Counted from the first letter of the stretch, positions 33,442 to 42,337 are shown. The stretch: DNA of 64,000 bases from Aestuariispira ectoiniformans (GCF_025136295.1 NZ_CP062788.1:4233588-4297587), one strand, 5' to 3'. Notes: a model not told the origin generated them from the letters alone. Program-made: numbers and translations.

Positions 33442-35064
33442 CTATTTCCTTATGACACGCCGCTTGAGGCCCGCTTTCAGCGGGCTGTTCTGTGCAATAT
33501 AACCGGCCAATGCATCTTCCAGACCCGGTCCGTAGTCATAGGCCTCCACCGCCTTGTCGCGCAGCACCTTATAACCGTCGCCACCGCGGCGCATATAGTC
33601 ATTGGCGACAACGTTATAGACCCTGTCCTTGTCGAGTGGCTGGAAGCCGTCAGCCTCACTGCCAACCTCCACGGAAACAACCCGTCTGCCCGGCTCCGCC
33701 TTACCGTCCCAGGTCACGCGCATACCGGCCACCTGCGGGAAGCGCCCGGCCCCTTCCTCCACCTTGGAAAAGCCGTTTTCCAGAGCCGCAATCACCTCAG
33801 CCCCGGTCAGCTTGAAGGTTGCAATCGTGTTCTGGAACGGCAGGACCGTCAGCACCTCACCCATAGTGACGGGGCCGCCGTCGATGGATGCCCGCACGCC
33901 ACCACCGTTTTCGATCGCGATATCCGCCGCACCACCCGTCTGACGGACCTTCCAGAGCATCGCATCGGCAACCAATGTGCCCATCACGCATTCACGACTG
34001 CGGCAATCGTCCCGCGCACCGCCAATCGGCCCGGCCGCCTGACCGATCACCTTGGTCCGCAATGCCTCCAGCGGCGCATTCAATTCCGCAATCCGGTCTT
34101 TCATCGCCTTGTCTTCCGGAAACCCCTGATCCAGCAGGACTGTATCCCCCTTGTAACCGGTCACTTTCCCCTGATCATTGAAGGTCACTTCAATCTCGCC
34201 CAGATATTTCGAATGGGCATAGGCTTGGACAATGGGGGTATCTCTGCCATCGGCTGACTTCACCACCACCGGATACGGACCTGCGGCCCCGTCATTCCCA
34301 TTGGACAGCAAGCTGTGGCTGTGCCCGCCTACAACCAGGTCGACACCGCGCAACCGGGCAACGACTTCTTTATCCCGCGGCAGCCCCAGATGAGTGAGAA
34401 GGATTATCTTGTTGATGCCGTCTGCCTCCAGGCGGTCGATAAGGGGTTGAATCGCGGTCGGCGTATCCTGAAACGCAATATTATCACCCGGACTGGAGGT
34501 TTCATCGGTATCCTCGGCCAGCGCCCCGATCACGGCGATCTTCTCTCCGCCCTTGGTGAAGATGGCATGGGTAGGATATTTTTCATGCAGAATGGAATCC
34601 CGGTCGGCGACGGTGTTCGCGCTGACCACAGGGAATTCCACCTTGTTCAGGAATTTCAAAAGGTTTTGCGGGCCGTCGTCGAATTCGTGATTGCCGATGG
34701 TCATGACATCAAACCCCGTCATATTCATCAGTTCGGCCGCAGCGGCACCTTTGTAATGCGTATAGAATAAAGACCCCTGGAATTCGTCACCCGCATCCAT
34801 GACCAGCACATGGCCGCCCGCTCCTTCAATGGCGGCCCTGCGGTCGTTCAGCGCCTTGGCGACGCGGGCAAAGCCACCGAAACATTTCTTGGCCTGCAAG
34901 TCTTTTACACTGCAGGTCGAATCATATTTGTTGATTGGCAGAACACGGGAATGCATGTCGTTGACATGCAGGACGGTCAATTTGAAATCGGCCTCCGCAG
35001 AGGCCACAGACCCGGCGAAAACCACCGCCCCCAGTAACAGACATTTGAACAGCTTCACCGACAT
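33442..35064 (-). CDS. Periplasmic 5'-nucleotidase / UDP-sugar hydrolase family
   Basis: This 540-residue exported enzyme has a Sec signal peptide (LLLGAVVFAGSVASA). The metallophosphatase domain carries LHVNDMHSR, DAGDEFQGSLFY, GNHEFDDGP and VGGHSHSLL, which supply the dimetal site. The C-terminal 5'-nucleotidase domain has AIENGGGVRASIDGG, LPFQNTIATFKLTG and YNVVANDYMRRGGDGY. It would release nucleosides and phosphate from nucleotides in the periplasm. The ATG at 35064 is preferred because GGGGGA lies at good distance; ATG 35073 is an alternative. Confidence 0.93.
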   Translation of the reverse strand: MSVKLFKCLLLGAVVFAGSVASAEADFKLTVLHVNDMHSRVLPINKYDSTCSVKDLQAKKCFGGFARVAKALNDRRAAIEGAGGHVLVMDAGDEFQGSLFYTHYKGAAAAELMNMTGFDVMTIGNHEFDDGPQNLLKFLNKVEFPVVSANTVADRDSILHEKYPTHAIFTKGGEKIAVIGALAEDTDETSSPGDNIAFQDTPTAIQPLIDRLEADGINKIILLTHLGLPRDKEVVARLRGVDLVVGGHSHSLLSNGNDGAAGPYPVVVKSADGRDTPIVQAYAHSKYLGEIEVTFNDQGKVTGYKGDTVLLDQGFPEDKAMKDRIAELNAPLEALRTKVIGQAAGPIGGARDDCRSRECVMGTLVADAMLWKVRQTGGAADIAIENGGGVRASIDGGPVTMGEVLTVLPFQNTIATFKLTGAEVIAALENGFSKVEEGAGRFPQVAGMRVTWDGKAEPGRRVVSVEVGSEADGFQPLDKDRVYNVVANDYMRRGGDGYKVLRDKAVEAYDYGPGLEDALAGYIAQNSPLKAGLKRRVIRK

Positions 35065-35216
35065 ATCCGGCATCCCCCAAAATCCTGGAAATCATCTCCT
35101 TGCGCGGTAGTAAGTTATGCGGCTTTGCAACCATCGTCCACGACGAATCGACTTACACGCCCCCGGAAGGAAAATCTTGTGGTAGGATAGGGCTTTGATA
35201 TGAAAGGCGAATGCAA

Positions 35217-35423
35217 ATGTCTGACCATGTTTACAAGAAAGTGGAACTTGTCGGCAGTTCCTCGTCCAGCATTGAAGACGCGATCCAGAACGCGGTTTCC
35301 AGGGCCTCCCAGACCATGAAAAACCTGGACTGGTTCGAGGTGGTCGAAACCCGCGGACATATCGATAACGGGACCATTGCCCACTATCAGGTAGTGCTAA
35401 AGGTCGGATTCCGGATCGAGTAG
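35217..35423 (+). CDS. Dodecin family flavin-binding protein
   Basis: This 68-residue protein ([22 protein letters not shown], then [12 protein letters not shown] and [12 protein letters not shown]) has the dodecin pattern, including the flavin-stacking Trp. Dodecins form hollow dodecamers that store riboflavin or FMN. An ATG two codons upstream (35211) is an alternative start. Confidence 0.9.
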   Translation: MSDHVYKKVELVGSSSSSIEDAIQNAVSRASQTMKNLDWFEVVETRGHIDNGTIAHYQVVLKVGFRIE

Positions 35424-35440
35424 AGATCAGGCATAGCGCA

Positions 35441-35482
35441 AAAAAATGGCGACCCCATACTTTAAGAGGTCGCCGCATTTTG
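35441..35482. terminator. Bidirectional terminator between dodecin and VOC genes
   Basis: GGCGACC pairs with GGTCGCC, flanked by A7 on the left and GCATTTT on the right. It can serve the dodecin gene and the convergent VOC gene. Confidence 0.7.
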
Positions 35483-35511
35483 CAGACCGACAGCAGTCGG
35501 TGCGTTCCTGC

Positions 35512-35892
35512 TTATTTTTTCAAATCCGGGGACAGGGAGAAAACGCGCAGGCGATGACCATCCGGGTCCAGCGCCACGAAACTATGGCCAAAATCCATGT
35601 CGGTCGGCACCTGAGCAACGGTGATCTTCTTCTCAACCCAGGCATCGTAGGTCTTGTCGACTTCCTCGGCGTCAGTCATCGAAAACGCCACTTCCATTCC
35701 CCCCGTCATTCCGGTGGTCGCCGGCTCCACCGTATGCTTTGACCAAAGGCCCAGCATCAGCCCCGGCCCCATGGGAAACAGTGCGAAAGTCGCGGATTTC
35801 TCGACCGGCTCCCGGCCCAGCAGGTCAGCATAGAAATCGGCGCTGCTCTGCGGATTGTTGACGTAAAGAATGATGTAATGGGTGTCGGTCAT
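35512..35892 (-). CDS. VOC-superfamily (glyoxalase-like) protein
   Basis: This 126-residue protein has two beta-alpha-beta-beta-beta modules: MTDTHYIILYVNNPQSSADFYADLLG and a second module ending FVALDPDGHRLRVFSLSPDLKK. The start MTDTHY at 35892 is preferred to 35940. Metal-ligand positions are only partly canonical, so the activity (isomerase, dioxygenase or binding/resistance) is open. A YafY-type regulator gene lies 81 bases upstream on the same strand; this gene pair is frequently seen together. Confidence 0.85.
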   Translation of the reverse strand: MTDTHYIILYVNNPQSSADFYADLLGREPVEKSATFALFPMGPGLMLGLWSKHTVEPATTGMTGGMEVAFSMTDAEEVDKTYDAWVEKKITVAQVPTDMDFGHSFVALDPDGHRLRVFSLSPDLKK

Positions 35893-35973
35893 TTCTTGGC
35901 TCCACGAGAATGTTGGATTGTCTTTCCGACGGGCCGTCACCCGTCAGTGAGGGCAAGTTAACCGACCATGCTG

Positions 35974-36687
35974 TCAATTTTTGTCAGCATTGAATGCATT
36001 ACGGATTTTTATGCCATTTTCCTCCTGCCAGTCTTTCAGAAGCGCCTGACGCCTGCGCGGATAGCGCACGTCCTGGATCTCGAAATCCGCAATGCGATCC
36101 GCCCTGAAATGCCGCAGCCCCTGACGCAATTCACACCAGGCCAGCAGAACACGCACCTTTTGGAAAAAGCCAAGGGCAAAGGGCCAGATGATGCGGGTGC
36201 TATCCCGGCCTTCCTGGTCGCGATAGGTAAGATTGACCTTCCGTTCCTTGCGAATAGCCTCGCGTATCAGGGAGAGATCAACAGGGCCGACCGCCATCTC
36301 CGGGCCCGGCCCCACCAGCAGGGAGTTCCCTTCCACCTTGTCCCGCAGATCATCCGGCAGGATAGCGGCGACCTTGGCCAGGAGATTGTCTGCTGCCGCC
36401 CCCAACTGTCGGTCCCCCTGCCTGGCCACCCAACGCGCACCGAGGGTCAGCGCCTCTATTTCCTCTTCGGACAGCATCAGGGGCGGCAGCATGAAACCGG
36501 GGCGCAGGACATATCCCAGTCCGGGTTCCCCTTCGATCTCCGCCCCCTGCTGTTGGAGGGTTGCGATGTCCCGATAGAGGGTCCGCAAGCTGACCCCCAG
36601 TTCCGATGCGAGTGTCGCCCCGCTTACCGGATATCTGTGACGGCGGAGAATCTGGAGAAGATCGAAGAGGCGCTGTGTCCGCGACAT
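35974..36687 (-). CDS. YafY-like HTH-WYL transcriptional regulator
   Basis: This 237-residue regulator has an N-terminal winged HTH (MSRTQRLFDLLQILRRHRYPV, LASELGVSLRTLYRDIATLQ) and a C-terminal WYL-type ligand-sensing domain (RKVNLTYRDQEGRDSTRIIWPFALGFF ... LLAWCELRQGLRHFRADRI). The Trp-Tyr-Leu signature is degenerate here (LLAWCELR). It probably controls the downstream VOC gene. The ligand is unknown. Confidence 0.88.
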   Translation of the reverse strand: MSRTQRLFDLLQILRRHRYPVSGATLASELGVSLRTLYRDIATLQQQGAEIEGEPGLGYVLRPGFMLPPLMLSEEEIEALTLGARWVARQGDRQLGAAADNLLAKVAAILPDDLRDKVEGNSLLVGPGPEMAVGPVDLSLIREAIRKERKVNLTYRDQEGRDSTRIIWPFALGFFQKVRVLLAWCELRQGLRHFRADRIADFEIQDVRYPRRRQALLKDWQEENGIKIRNAFNADKN

Positions 36688-36766
36688 GGCGGGTTATCCG
36701 AAAAGTTTCTGACTAGTCGCAGACACTGCCATATTTTGTCAGCAAGCAAAACCGGCGTCTGCCCCT

Positions 36767-37126
36767 TCAGCAGGCTTTGCCATAACCACTGCGCATTTCG
36801 ATCCAGCTAATATCCATGTCTTCCGCCAGATAAGTCATACGCTCCGCAAGGAAGGCCCGGATATAGGGCTGTTCAAGATGCCTTTCCAAGTCTCCCACGG
36901 TCCGCCAGGCCTCATAGAAGACAAAGCAATCCGGGTCCTGACGATCACGGTGGACGTGATATTCAAGGGCCCCCTCTTCCGCCCTTGTCGGGGCAACCAG
37001 GGATAACAGCCTCGCCTCCAAGGCATCCGCCTGACCGGGTTTTGCCCGCGCACGCCCGACCAGCGTATAGGGCGCCTGTTCATCTTCTCCCGGTGCCGGC
37101 AATCGGATTCCAACAGTAGTCGACAT
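36767..37126 (-). CDS. Antibiotic biosynthesis monooxygenase (ABM) domain protein
   Basis: This 119-residue protein contains one ABM ferredoxin-like domain: YTLVGRARAKPGQADALEARLL, GALEYHVHRDRQDPDCFVFYEAWRTVGDLERHLEQPY. Such cofactor-free proteins act as quinol monooxygenases or as haem- or quinone-linked stress factors. It is divergent from an ArsR-type regulator, and the 82 bases between them hold two matching inverted repeats, so it is likely repressed by that regulator. Confidence 0.88.
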   Translation of the reverse strand: MSTTVGIRLPAPGEDEQAPYTLVGRARAKPGQADALEARLLSLVAPTRAEEGALEYHVHRDRQDPDCFVFYEAWRTVGDLERHLEQPYIRAFLAERMTYLAEDMDISWIEMRSGYGKAC

Positions 37127-37138
37127 TCACTTTCTCCT

Positions 37139-37162
37139 AAGGTATGACAATTTCCATACCTT
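37139..37162. promoter_or_regulatory. Operator repeat 1 between ABM and ArsR genes
   Basis: Arms AAGGTATG and CATACCTT with an 8-base spacer. The core GGTA-N12-TACC is shared with the second repeat. It lies 13 bases upstream of the ABM start, overlapping where its promoter or leader must be. Confidence 0.6.
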
Positions 37163-37176
37163 ATAGAGAGAAAAGG

Positions 37177-37198
37177 AGGTACGAGTCAAATCGTACCT
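37177..37198. promoter_or_regulatory. Operator repeat 2 between ABM and ArsR genes
   Basis: Arms AGGTACGA and TCGTACCT with a 6-base spacer; perfect. The same GGTA-N12-TACC core as repeat 1. It lies 10 bases upstream of the ArsR start, in position for autoregulation. Confidence 0.6.
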
Positions 37199-37208
37199 AT
37201 AGATTTTT

Positions 37209-37517
37209 ATGCCTGACAATGAAGGACATCCCGATCCGGATGAAATGACCCTGGCCGCCATACTGAATGCCTTGAACGACCCACACCGGCGCCGTGTGAT
37301 CCGGGAACTGGCACAGGCCGAGGATGGCGAGGAACGGACCTGCGCCTCCTTTGATCTGCCGGTCAGCAAGGCCACCCTCACCCATCACTTCAGGGTTTTG
37401 CGGGAGTCCGGCCTCATCAGGCAGGTCAACCGTGGTAACAGCCGGGCGGCCCAATTGCGGCGCGCCGACATCGACGCGCGGTTTCCGGGCCTGCTCGACC
37501 TTCTCTCCGAAGAATGA
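37209..37517 (+). CDS. ArsR-family winged-helix regulator
   Basis: This 102-residue protein has an ArsR-type HTH: LNDPHRRRVIRELAQAE, then SKATLTHHFRVLRESGLIRQVNRGNSRAAQLRRADID. The SKATLTHHF recognition helix is typical. It has a single Cys (RTCASFDLP), so metal sensing through a Cys pair is unlikely; a redox or organic signal is more plausible. It is divergent from the ABM gene and flanked by the two operator repeats. Confidence 0.88.
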   Translation: MPDNEGHPDPDEMTLAAILNALNDPHRRRVIRELAQAEDGEERTCASFDLPVSKATLTHHFRVLRESGLIRQVNRGNSRAAQLRRADIDARFPGLLDLLSEE

Positions 37518-37584
37518 CCCCAACATCGACGCAGTCGATTTCTGAAATCAGAATGATCAATTTCACAAATACATAATAACCATA

Positions 37585-37598
37585 TTAGAATGATTCTA
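37585..37598. promoter_or_regulatory. Irr/Fur-family type palindrome upstream of catalase
   Basis: TAGAATGATTCTA (37586-37598) is a perfect palindrome about its central G. In its context it resembles the iron-control element of Irr and PerR-like Fur-family proteins (TTTRGAAYNRTTCYAAA). It lies 40 bases before the catalase start. A second dyad, GATTTC-T-GAAATC, lies at 37537-37549. Confidence 0.45.
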
Positions 37599-37638
37599 CT
37601 TTGCTGGCACGAGAGACGGCGAAACAAGGAGAATCATT

Positions 37639-39075
37639 ATGAGTGATCAAAAGAGACTGACCACCGCTTCCGGCGCACCGATCGCCGACAACCAGAACAG
37701 CCTGACCGCCGGACCGCGTGGCCCCTTGCTGGCCCAGGACTGGCAGTTGTTTGAGAAGCACGCCCATTTCAACCGGGAGCGCATCCCCGAGAGGGTCGTG
37801 CATGCCAAAGGCTCCGCCGCCTATGGCAAACTGACGGTCACCAACGATATCAGCCAATATTCCAGCGCGAAAATCTTCTCCAAAATCGGCGAAGAGACCG
37901 AGGCCTTCCTGCGGTTCTCGACCGTGGCCGGTGAGAAGGGTGCCGCAGACGCCGAACGCGATGTGCGCGGCTGGGCGCTGCGTTTTTACACCGAAGAGGG
38001 CAATTGGGATATCGTCGGCAACAACACGCCGGTCTTCTTCGTCCGCGACCCGTATAAATTCCCGGATTTCATTCACACGCAAAAGCGCGATCCGCGCACC
38101 AATCTGCGTAACAGCACCGCCATGTGGGACTTCTGGTCACTGAGCCCGGAAAGCCTGCATCAGGTCACCATCCTGTTTTCCGACCGGGGCCTGCCGCGCA
38201 GCTACCGGCATATGAACGGCTATGGCTCCCATACCTACAGCTTCATCAACGCCGACGGAGAACGTTTCTGGGCCAAATTCCACTTCAAAACCAAACAGGG
38301 TATTGAAAACATCAGCGACGCGAAGGCGGCGGAAATCGTTGGGCAGGATCGCGAAAGCCACCAGCGTGACCTTTATGAGGCAATCGAAGGCGGAGACTAT
38401 CCGCAATGGCGTTTCTGCATTCAGGTCATGCCGGAGGCCGACGCCGAAAACCTGCCCTACAACCCCTTCGACCTGACCAAAGTCTGGCCGCATGCGGATT
38501 ATCCGCTGATTGAGGTGGGTACGCTGGAGCTTAACCGGAACCCGGACAACTACCATGCAGAGGTCGAACAGGCTGCCTTCAGCCCGGCCAATGTGGTTCC
38601 CGGCATCGGGCACAGCCCGGACAAGATGCTGCAGTTCCGCATTTTCTCTTACGCGGACGCCCACCGCCATCGCGTCGGCATCAATGCAGACGCCCTGCCG
38701 GTGAACAAGCCGCGTTGCCCGGTTCACAACTACTATCGCGACGGGGCCATGCGCTTTGACGGCAATGCCGGTGGTGCGGTCAATTATGAACCGAACAGCT
38801 TCAACGGTCCCGCCGAAGACCCGCATGCGAAGGAACCGCCGCTCGCGCTGTCTGGCGCTGTGGACCGGTATGACCATAGGGCAGGTAACGATGACTATAC
38901 CCAGGCCGGGAACCTGTTCCGCCTGATGTCTCAAGAAGAAAAAGAGCGGTTGATGGATGCCATCGCCGGGGCCATGCAGGGCGTGCCGGTCGACATCCAG
39001 AAACGTCAGATTGCCCACTTTGAAAAGGCCGACCCTGCTTATGGCAGCGGCGTTGCGAAACGGCTTGGCCTGTAA
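37639..39075 (+). CDS. katA: Monofunctional haem catalase (small-subunit, clade 3)
   Basis: This 478-residue catalase decomposes hydrogen peroxide. The distal His is in [20 protein letters not shown], the distal Asn region in [15 protein letters not shown], and the proximal haem ligand Tyr in [17 protein letters not shown]. The length matches small-subunit clade 3 enzymes. GGAGAATC precedes the ATG. No oxyR or ankyrin partner gene is adjacent. The upstream Fur-family-like palindrome suggests iron- or peroxide-linked control. Confidence 0.95.
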   Translation: MSDQKRLTTASGAPIADNQNSLTAGPRGPLLAQDWQLFEKHAHFNRERIPERVVHAKGSAAYGKLTVTNDISQYSSAKIFSKIGEETEAFLRFSTVAGEKGAADAERDVRGWALRFYTEEGNWDIVGNNTPVFFVRDPYKFPDFIHTQKRDPRTNLRNSTAMWDFWSLSPESLHQVTILFSDRGLPRSYRHMNGYGSHTYSFINADGERFWAKFHFKTKQGIENISDAKAAEIVGQDRESHQRDLYEAIEGGDYPQWRFCIQVMPEADAENLPYNPFDLTKVWPHADYPLIEVGTLELNRNPDNYHAEVEQAAFSPANVVPGIGHSPDKMLQFRIFSYADAHRHRVGINADALPVNKPRCPVHNYYRDGAMRFDGNAGGAVNYEPNSFNGPAEDPHAKEPPLALSGAVDRYDHRAGNDDYTQAGNLFRLMSQEEKERLMDAIAGAMQGVPVDIQKRQIAHFEKADPAYGSGVAKRLGL

Positions 39076-39122
39076 CCAGTAATCTCTTCTGCTTCCTCCA
39101 GGTTACCTTTCGGCAGAAGAAA

Positions 39123-39152
39123 CCGGCCCGGGTGTCCCCTCTCCCGGGCCGG
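39123..39152. terminator. Hairpin between catalase and EVE-domain genes
   Basis: CCGGCCCGGG pairs perfectly with CCCGGGCCGG around a 10-base loop. There is no T-run, but it sits between convergent genes and is the only candidate terminator. Confidence 0.55.
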
Positions 39153-39175
39153 ACCTATTCATCGGACCGCTGTTT

Positions 39176-39595
39176 TCAAGGCTCTGTCCGGCCCATCTGA
39201 CAGATCAGTTTCCAGGAGACATCGTCAATCGGCATGACCGACAGCCGCGACTGCTTCAACAGGGCCAGGTCCGCAAGCCGGGGCTCTGCCTTGATATCAT
39301 CCAATGAGACCGGCTGGTTAAAAGGTCGAACCGCTTTTACGTCCACCATGCCGAAACGCCCTTTCGGGTCGGTGTGGTCGGGATAATATTCCTTGATGAC
39401 CTCAACGATGCCGACAATCCGCTTTTCCTTGACGGAATGATAGAAAAAGCAGCGGTCGCCCAACTTCATGGCCTTCATATTGTTGGAGGCCTGATAATTG
39501 CGCACACCGTCCCAATGTTCCCCCCTGTCAGCCGCCTTGACCTGATCGTTCCAGGACCACGTACCCGGTTCGGTTTTCATGAGCCAGTAATTCAT
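39176..39595 (-). CDS. EVE-domain protein
   Basis: This 139-residue protein is a single EVE domain (PUA-like fold): MNYWLMKTEPGTWSWNDQ, WDGVRNYQASNNMKAMKLGDRCFFYHS, IVGIVEVIKEYYPDHTD. EVE domains bind modified bases in nucleic acids; this stand-alone thymocyte-nuclear-protein-1-like form is common in proteobacteria and its role is not established. Confidence 0.92.
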   Translation of the reverse strand: MNYWLMKTEPGTWSWNDQVKAADRGEHWDGVRNYQASNNMKAMKLGDRCFFYHSVKEKRIVGIVEVIKEYYPDHTDPKGRFGMVDVKAVRPFNQPVSLDDIKAEPRLADLALLKQSRLSVMPIDDVSWKLICQMGRTEP

Positions 39596-39617
39596 ACCCT
39601 ATCCCCCTTGTCTTCGA

Positions 39618-39971
39618 TTATGACGCGCGATCCGCGCAATGGATGCAGGTCGGCACAGCCGGGTCCAGCGCCAGCCGTTTTTGTGAGATTTCCTCATCGC
39701 AGGACACGCAATAACCGTAGTCACCGCTTTCCATGCGCGCCAGCGCCGCATCAATTCGTGTCAGTTCCGCCTGACGCCTACGGGCAGTCTCCAGCGCCAT
39801 TGCCTGACCTTGCATGGCATCCATCCGGGAAAGACGCCCCTGGGTCGTCTGGTCAAGCTCCACCGGCGCCCGCGCATCCGAGGCACTTTCGGACAGCGCC
39901 TGCAATTCCAGTTTCCGGTCCAGCAAGCGTTGCCTGAACAGCTCAACATTGATGGTGTCGTCTTCGCTCAT
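39618..39971 (-). CDS. DksA/TraR C4-type zinc finger protein
   Basis: This 117-residue protein (start MSEDDTINVELFRQRLL at 39971) has a helical coiled-coil part followed by a C4 zinc finger: YCVSCDEEISQKRLALDPAVPTCIHC. The sequence MESGDYGYC is typical of DksA/TraR-family proteins, which act on RNA polymerase through its secondary channel. It is shorter than DksA and may be one of several paralogues. It follows the EVE gene on the same strand with 22 bases between them. Confidence 0.85.
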   Translation of the reverse strand: MSEDDTINVELFRQRLLDRKLELQALSESASDARAPVELDQTTQGRLSRMDAMQGQAMALETARRRQAELTRIDAALARMESGDYGYCVSCDEEISQKRLALDPAVPTCIHCADRAS

Positions 39972-40022
39972 CCGCCCATTCTGCGACAGGATCATGGGCG
40001 GGGCCAAGCCCTGAAGGGGAAA

Positions 40023-41378
40023 TTATCCCTTTTCCTCGGCACCGGCCTCAACCGGTCCCCCTTCATCCGGTTCGTCCACCTCCTCATCAGGGGAAGTAAA
40101 CTCCTCGAACAATTCCTCGACCGTATCCGGCTGATCCTCGGCTTCGGGATCCCAGTCCTCCCAGTCGACCTCCGGGTTGATGGCCGCCGCGTTGGGGACC
40201 GGGGCCATGACCACGTAATCGCTCTGTTCCGCCAGCGGTAGGGACGCACGGCGTGTCATACGCCAGATCGCAAAGATGCCGATCAGGCCAAAGCATATGC
40301 TTGATGTCAGCATCAGCGCCGTCGTGCCAATCAGCTCCATCGCGGCAGAGGCGATCAACGGGCCGATCAGCGCCCCGACCCCGCCGATGAGAACCATCGT
40401 GCCGCTGGCGGCAACCATCTGCTGTGGGTTCAGATAGTCGTTGGTATGGGCGAGGCAGAGGGAATAAACCGGCTGGATCAGGCCGCCGAAGATAAGGAAC
40501 ATGACAAACAGTTTCCAATCCGCGGCCACCAGCAGTGACAACAGGCCGCCAGCCGCCGCAGACAGGAAGCAGATAATCATGATGACAAAACGCCGGTCCA
40601 TACGGTCGGACAGTTGGCCGACCGGCCATTGCAGCAGGATGCCACCCACATATTGCATCAGCATGAGCAGCGAAATCTGCGATATCTTTAACCCCAGTTC
40701 GGACGCATAGACCGCCCCCAGGTTAAAGACCATTGCCTGCCCCATCATGGCAAAGAACAACCCGACAACCCCGAGCGGGCTGACCGAGTAGAGCGTACGG
40801 ACAGAGACATTTTCCGGTGCATCAAAGGCCGGTGCCGGACTGACCGAGACCAGGATCGGCACCACGGCCACACTGACCAGAATGGAAATCAGGGTAAACA
40901 GCTCAAACCCGCCGGGGTCCGCCACATTCAACAGAAGCTGACTGATACACATCGCCCCCAGGATCACGAGCATATAGACGCTCAGCATCTGCCCCCGGTT
41001 TTCATTGGTGGAGGCGTCGTTGATCCAGCTTTCACAGATGATATAGAGACCGGCATAGGAAAAGCCGGTAATGATCCGCATCGTGCCCCAGACCCAGGGA
41101 TCGACAAACACCGGGTGGAGAAGAATGGACGTCGAGGCCAGCGCTGCCATCGCCCCGAAGGAGCGGATATGACCGACCCGGTTCACCATCTTGGGGATGA
41201 TAACCGACCCCGCCAGGAAGCCGACGTAATAACCGGACATCACAATACCGGTTGCGAAATTGGCAAACCCTTCCAATTCCGCACGCACACCCAGCAACGT
41301 GCTTTGCAGGCCGTTGCCGAGCATCATTATCCCCAGCCCGAGGAAAAGCGCCCAGCACCCTTTCACCGCAGAAAACAT
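40023..41378 (-). CDS. Major facilitator superfamily transporter (YcaD-like) with acidic C-terminal tail
   Basis: This 451-residue membrane protein starts MFSAVKGCWALFLGLGIMMLGNGLQSTLLGVR and has about 12 membrane segments. The loop QLSDRMDRRFVI in the middle is the MFS 2-3-type motif of the second half. The last 50 residues form a strongly acidic cytoplasmic tail (EDWDPEAEDQPD, EEVDEPDEGG). The start at 41378 has AGGACG upstream; the in-frame frame to 41477 is not needed. The layout fits the YcaD/UMF family with unknown substrate. A palindrome at 41431 lies upstream. Confidence 0.87.
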   Translation of the reverse strand: MFSAVKGCWALFLGLGIMMLGNGLQSTLLGVRAELEGFANFATGIVMSGYYVGFLAGSVIIPKMVNRVGHIRSFGAMAALASTSILLHPVFVDPWVWGTMRIITGFSYAGLYIICESWINDASTNENRGQMLSVYMLVILGAMCISQLLLNVADPGGFELFTLISILVSVAVVPILVSVSPAPAFDAPENVSVRTLYSVSPLGVVGLFFAMMGQAMVFNLGAVYASELGLKISQISLLMLMQYVGGILLQWPVGQLSDRMDRRFVIMIICFLSAAAGGLLSLLVAADWKLFVMFLIFGGLIQPVYSLCLAHTNDYLNPQQMVAASGTMVLIGGVGALIGPLIASAAMELIGTTALMLTSSICFGLIGIFAIWRMTRRASLPLAEQSDYVVMAPVPNAAAINPEVDWEDWDPEAEDQPDTVEELFEEFTSPDEEVDEPDEGGPVEAGAEEKG

Positions 41379-41430
41379 CCGTCTCGTCCTTCCGTCCAAC
41401 AGCCCGGCTTCCCTGACCGGTGTGGTTCCA

Positions 41431-41449
41431 ATAAGCAGGCGCTGCTTAT
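41431..41449. promoter_or_regulatory. Perfect palindrome upstream of MFS gene
   Basis: ATAAGCAGGCGCTGCTTAT has 8-base perfect arms around GCG and lies 53 bases upstream of the MFS start. It may be an operator; as RNA it would also form a small hairpin. Confidence 0.4.
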
Positions 41450-41544
41450 GCCCCGCTACCTCCTTGAGCAACCACAAAAAAACGCCGTATCACATCCTAA
41501 TCGCGACGGCTATCCATACTGCGTGAAAAAACTCAATCCAGATA

Positions 41545-41576
41545 GCAAAAAACGCCCCGGCGAACCGGGGCGTTTC
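41545..41576 (-). terminator. Terminator after the Bax-inhibitor-1 gene
   Basis: AAACGCCCCGG pairs with CCGGGGCGTTT around CGAA; on the minus strand a T-run follows. It lies 24 bases beyond the stop of the minus-strand gene. Confidence 0.85.
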
Positions 41577-41599
41577 GAAATCCGGCGATGAAGCCTGAT

Positions 41600-42337
41600 T
41601 TAGTTATTACGCATGATGCCCAGGATATTCAGAATGTGGATGAACATCACGACAAAGCTGCCATAGAGCGTGAAGGCCCCGAAAATGGCCATGCGGGTTA
41701 CCACATTGCTGGACCCGGCGCTGTAATACATATTCTTGATCGCCTGCGTTTCCCAGGCCGTAATACCGGCAAACAACAGAACTGCACCAAAGGACGTCAC
41801 GAGGCTGAAGGCCGTGCTTGCAACGAAAATGTTAATCACCATTGCAATCAGCAAGCCGATGGAAGCCATGACGAAGAAACGCCCCAAACCGGACAGATCT
41901 TTTTTCGTCGTGTAGCCAAAGATGCTGGTACCGGCAAACATGCCTGCGGTGATGAAGAAAGCGCGGGCAACGTCCATCGTTCCTGCAGTGGTCTGCAGGA
42001 AGTAGGCGACCATCGGCGAAATCATCACGCCCCAAAGACCAGCGTAAACCCAGTAGAACGCATGCGCAGCCGCAGTGCTTTGCATGGTCATGATCCGGTT
42101 GGAGAACCAACCCATACCAAGAACTGCGAAGAACAGCACCCATTTGACCGGCCCAACCGCCAAGGTCACCATCAAATTCGGATTGGCCGACATGAACAGG
42201 ACAACCGCGCCGGTGAAAGCCACACCGAGAGCCATATAGTTGTAAACCCGCAGCATGTATGACCGCAGGCCCGCGTCGATATCGGCGCGCGCGCCGACAT
42301 GATCCATGACCGTGGACTGACGACGATTTGTTTCCAT
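41600..42337 (-). CDS. Bax inhibitor-1 / YccA family membrane protein
   Basis: This 245-residue protein has seven hydrophobic segments and the family signatures LRVYNYMALGVAFTGAV, TSIFGYTTKKDLSGLGRFFVMASIGL and a C-terminal FGAFTLYGSFVVMFIHILNILG. Bacterial homologues modulate membrane proteolysis or calcium leak; the role here is inferred only. A TTGAAA-N17-CATATT promoter candidate lies upstream on the minus strand (about 42370-42420). Confidence 0.93.
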   Translation of the reverse strand: METNRRQSTVMDHVGARADIDAGLRSYMLRVYNYMALGVAFTGAVVLFMSANPNLMVTLAVGPVKWVLFFAVLGMGWFSNRIMTMQSTAAAHAFYWVYAGLWGVMISPMVAYFLQTTAGTMDVARAFFITAGMFAGTSIFGYTTKKDLSGLGRFFVMASIGLLIAMVINIFVASTAFSLVTSFGAVLLFAGITAWETQAIKNMYYSAGSSNVVTRMAIFGAFTLYGSFVVMFIHILNILGIMRNN

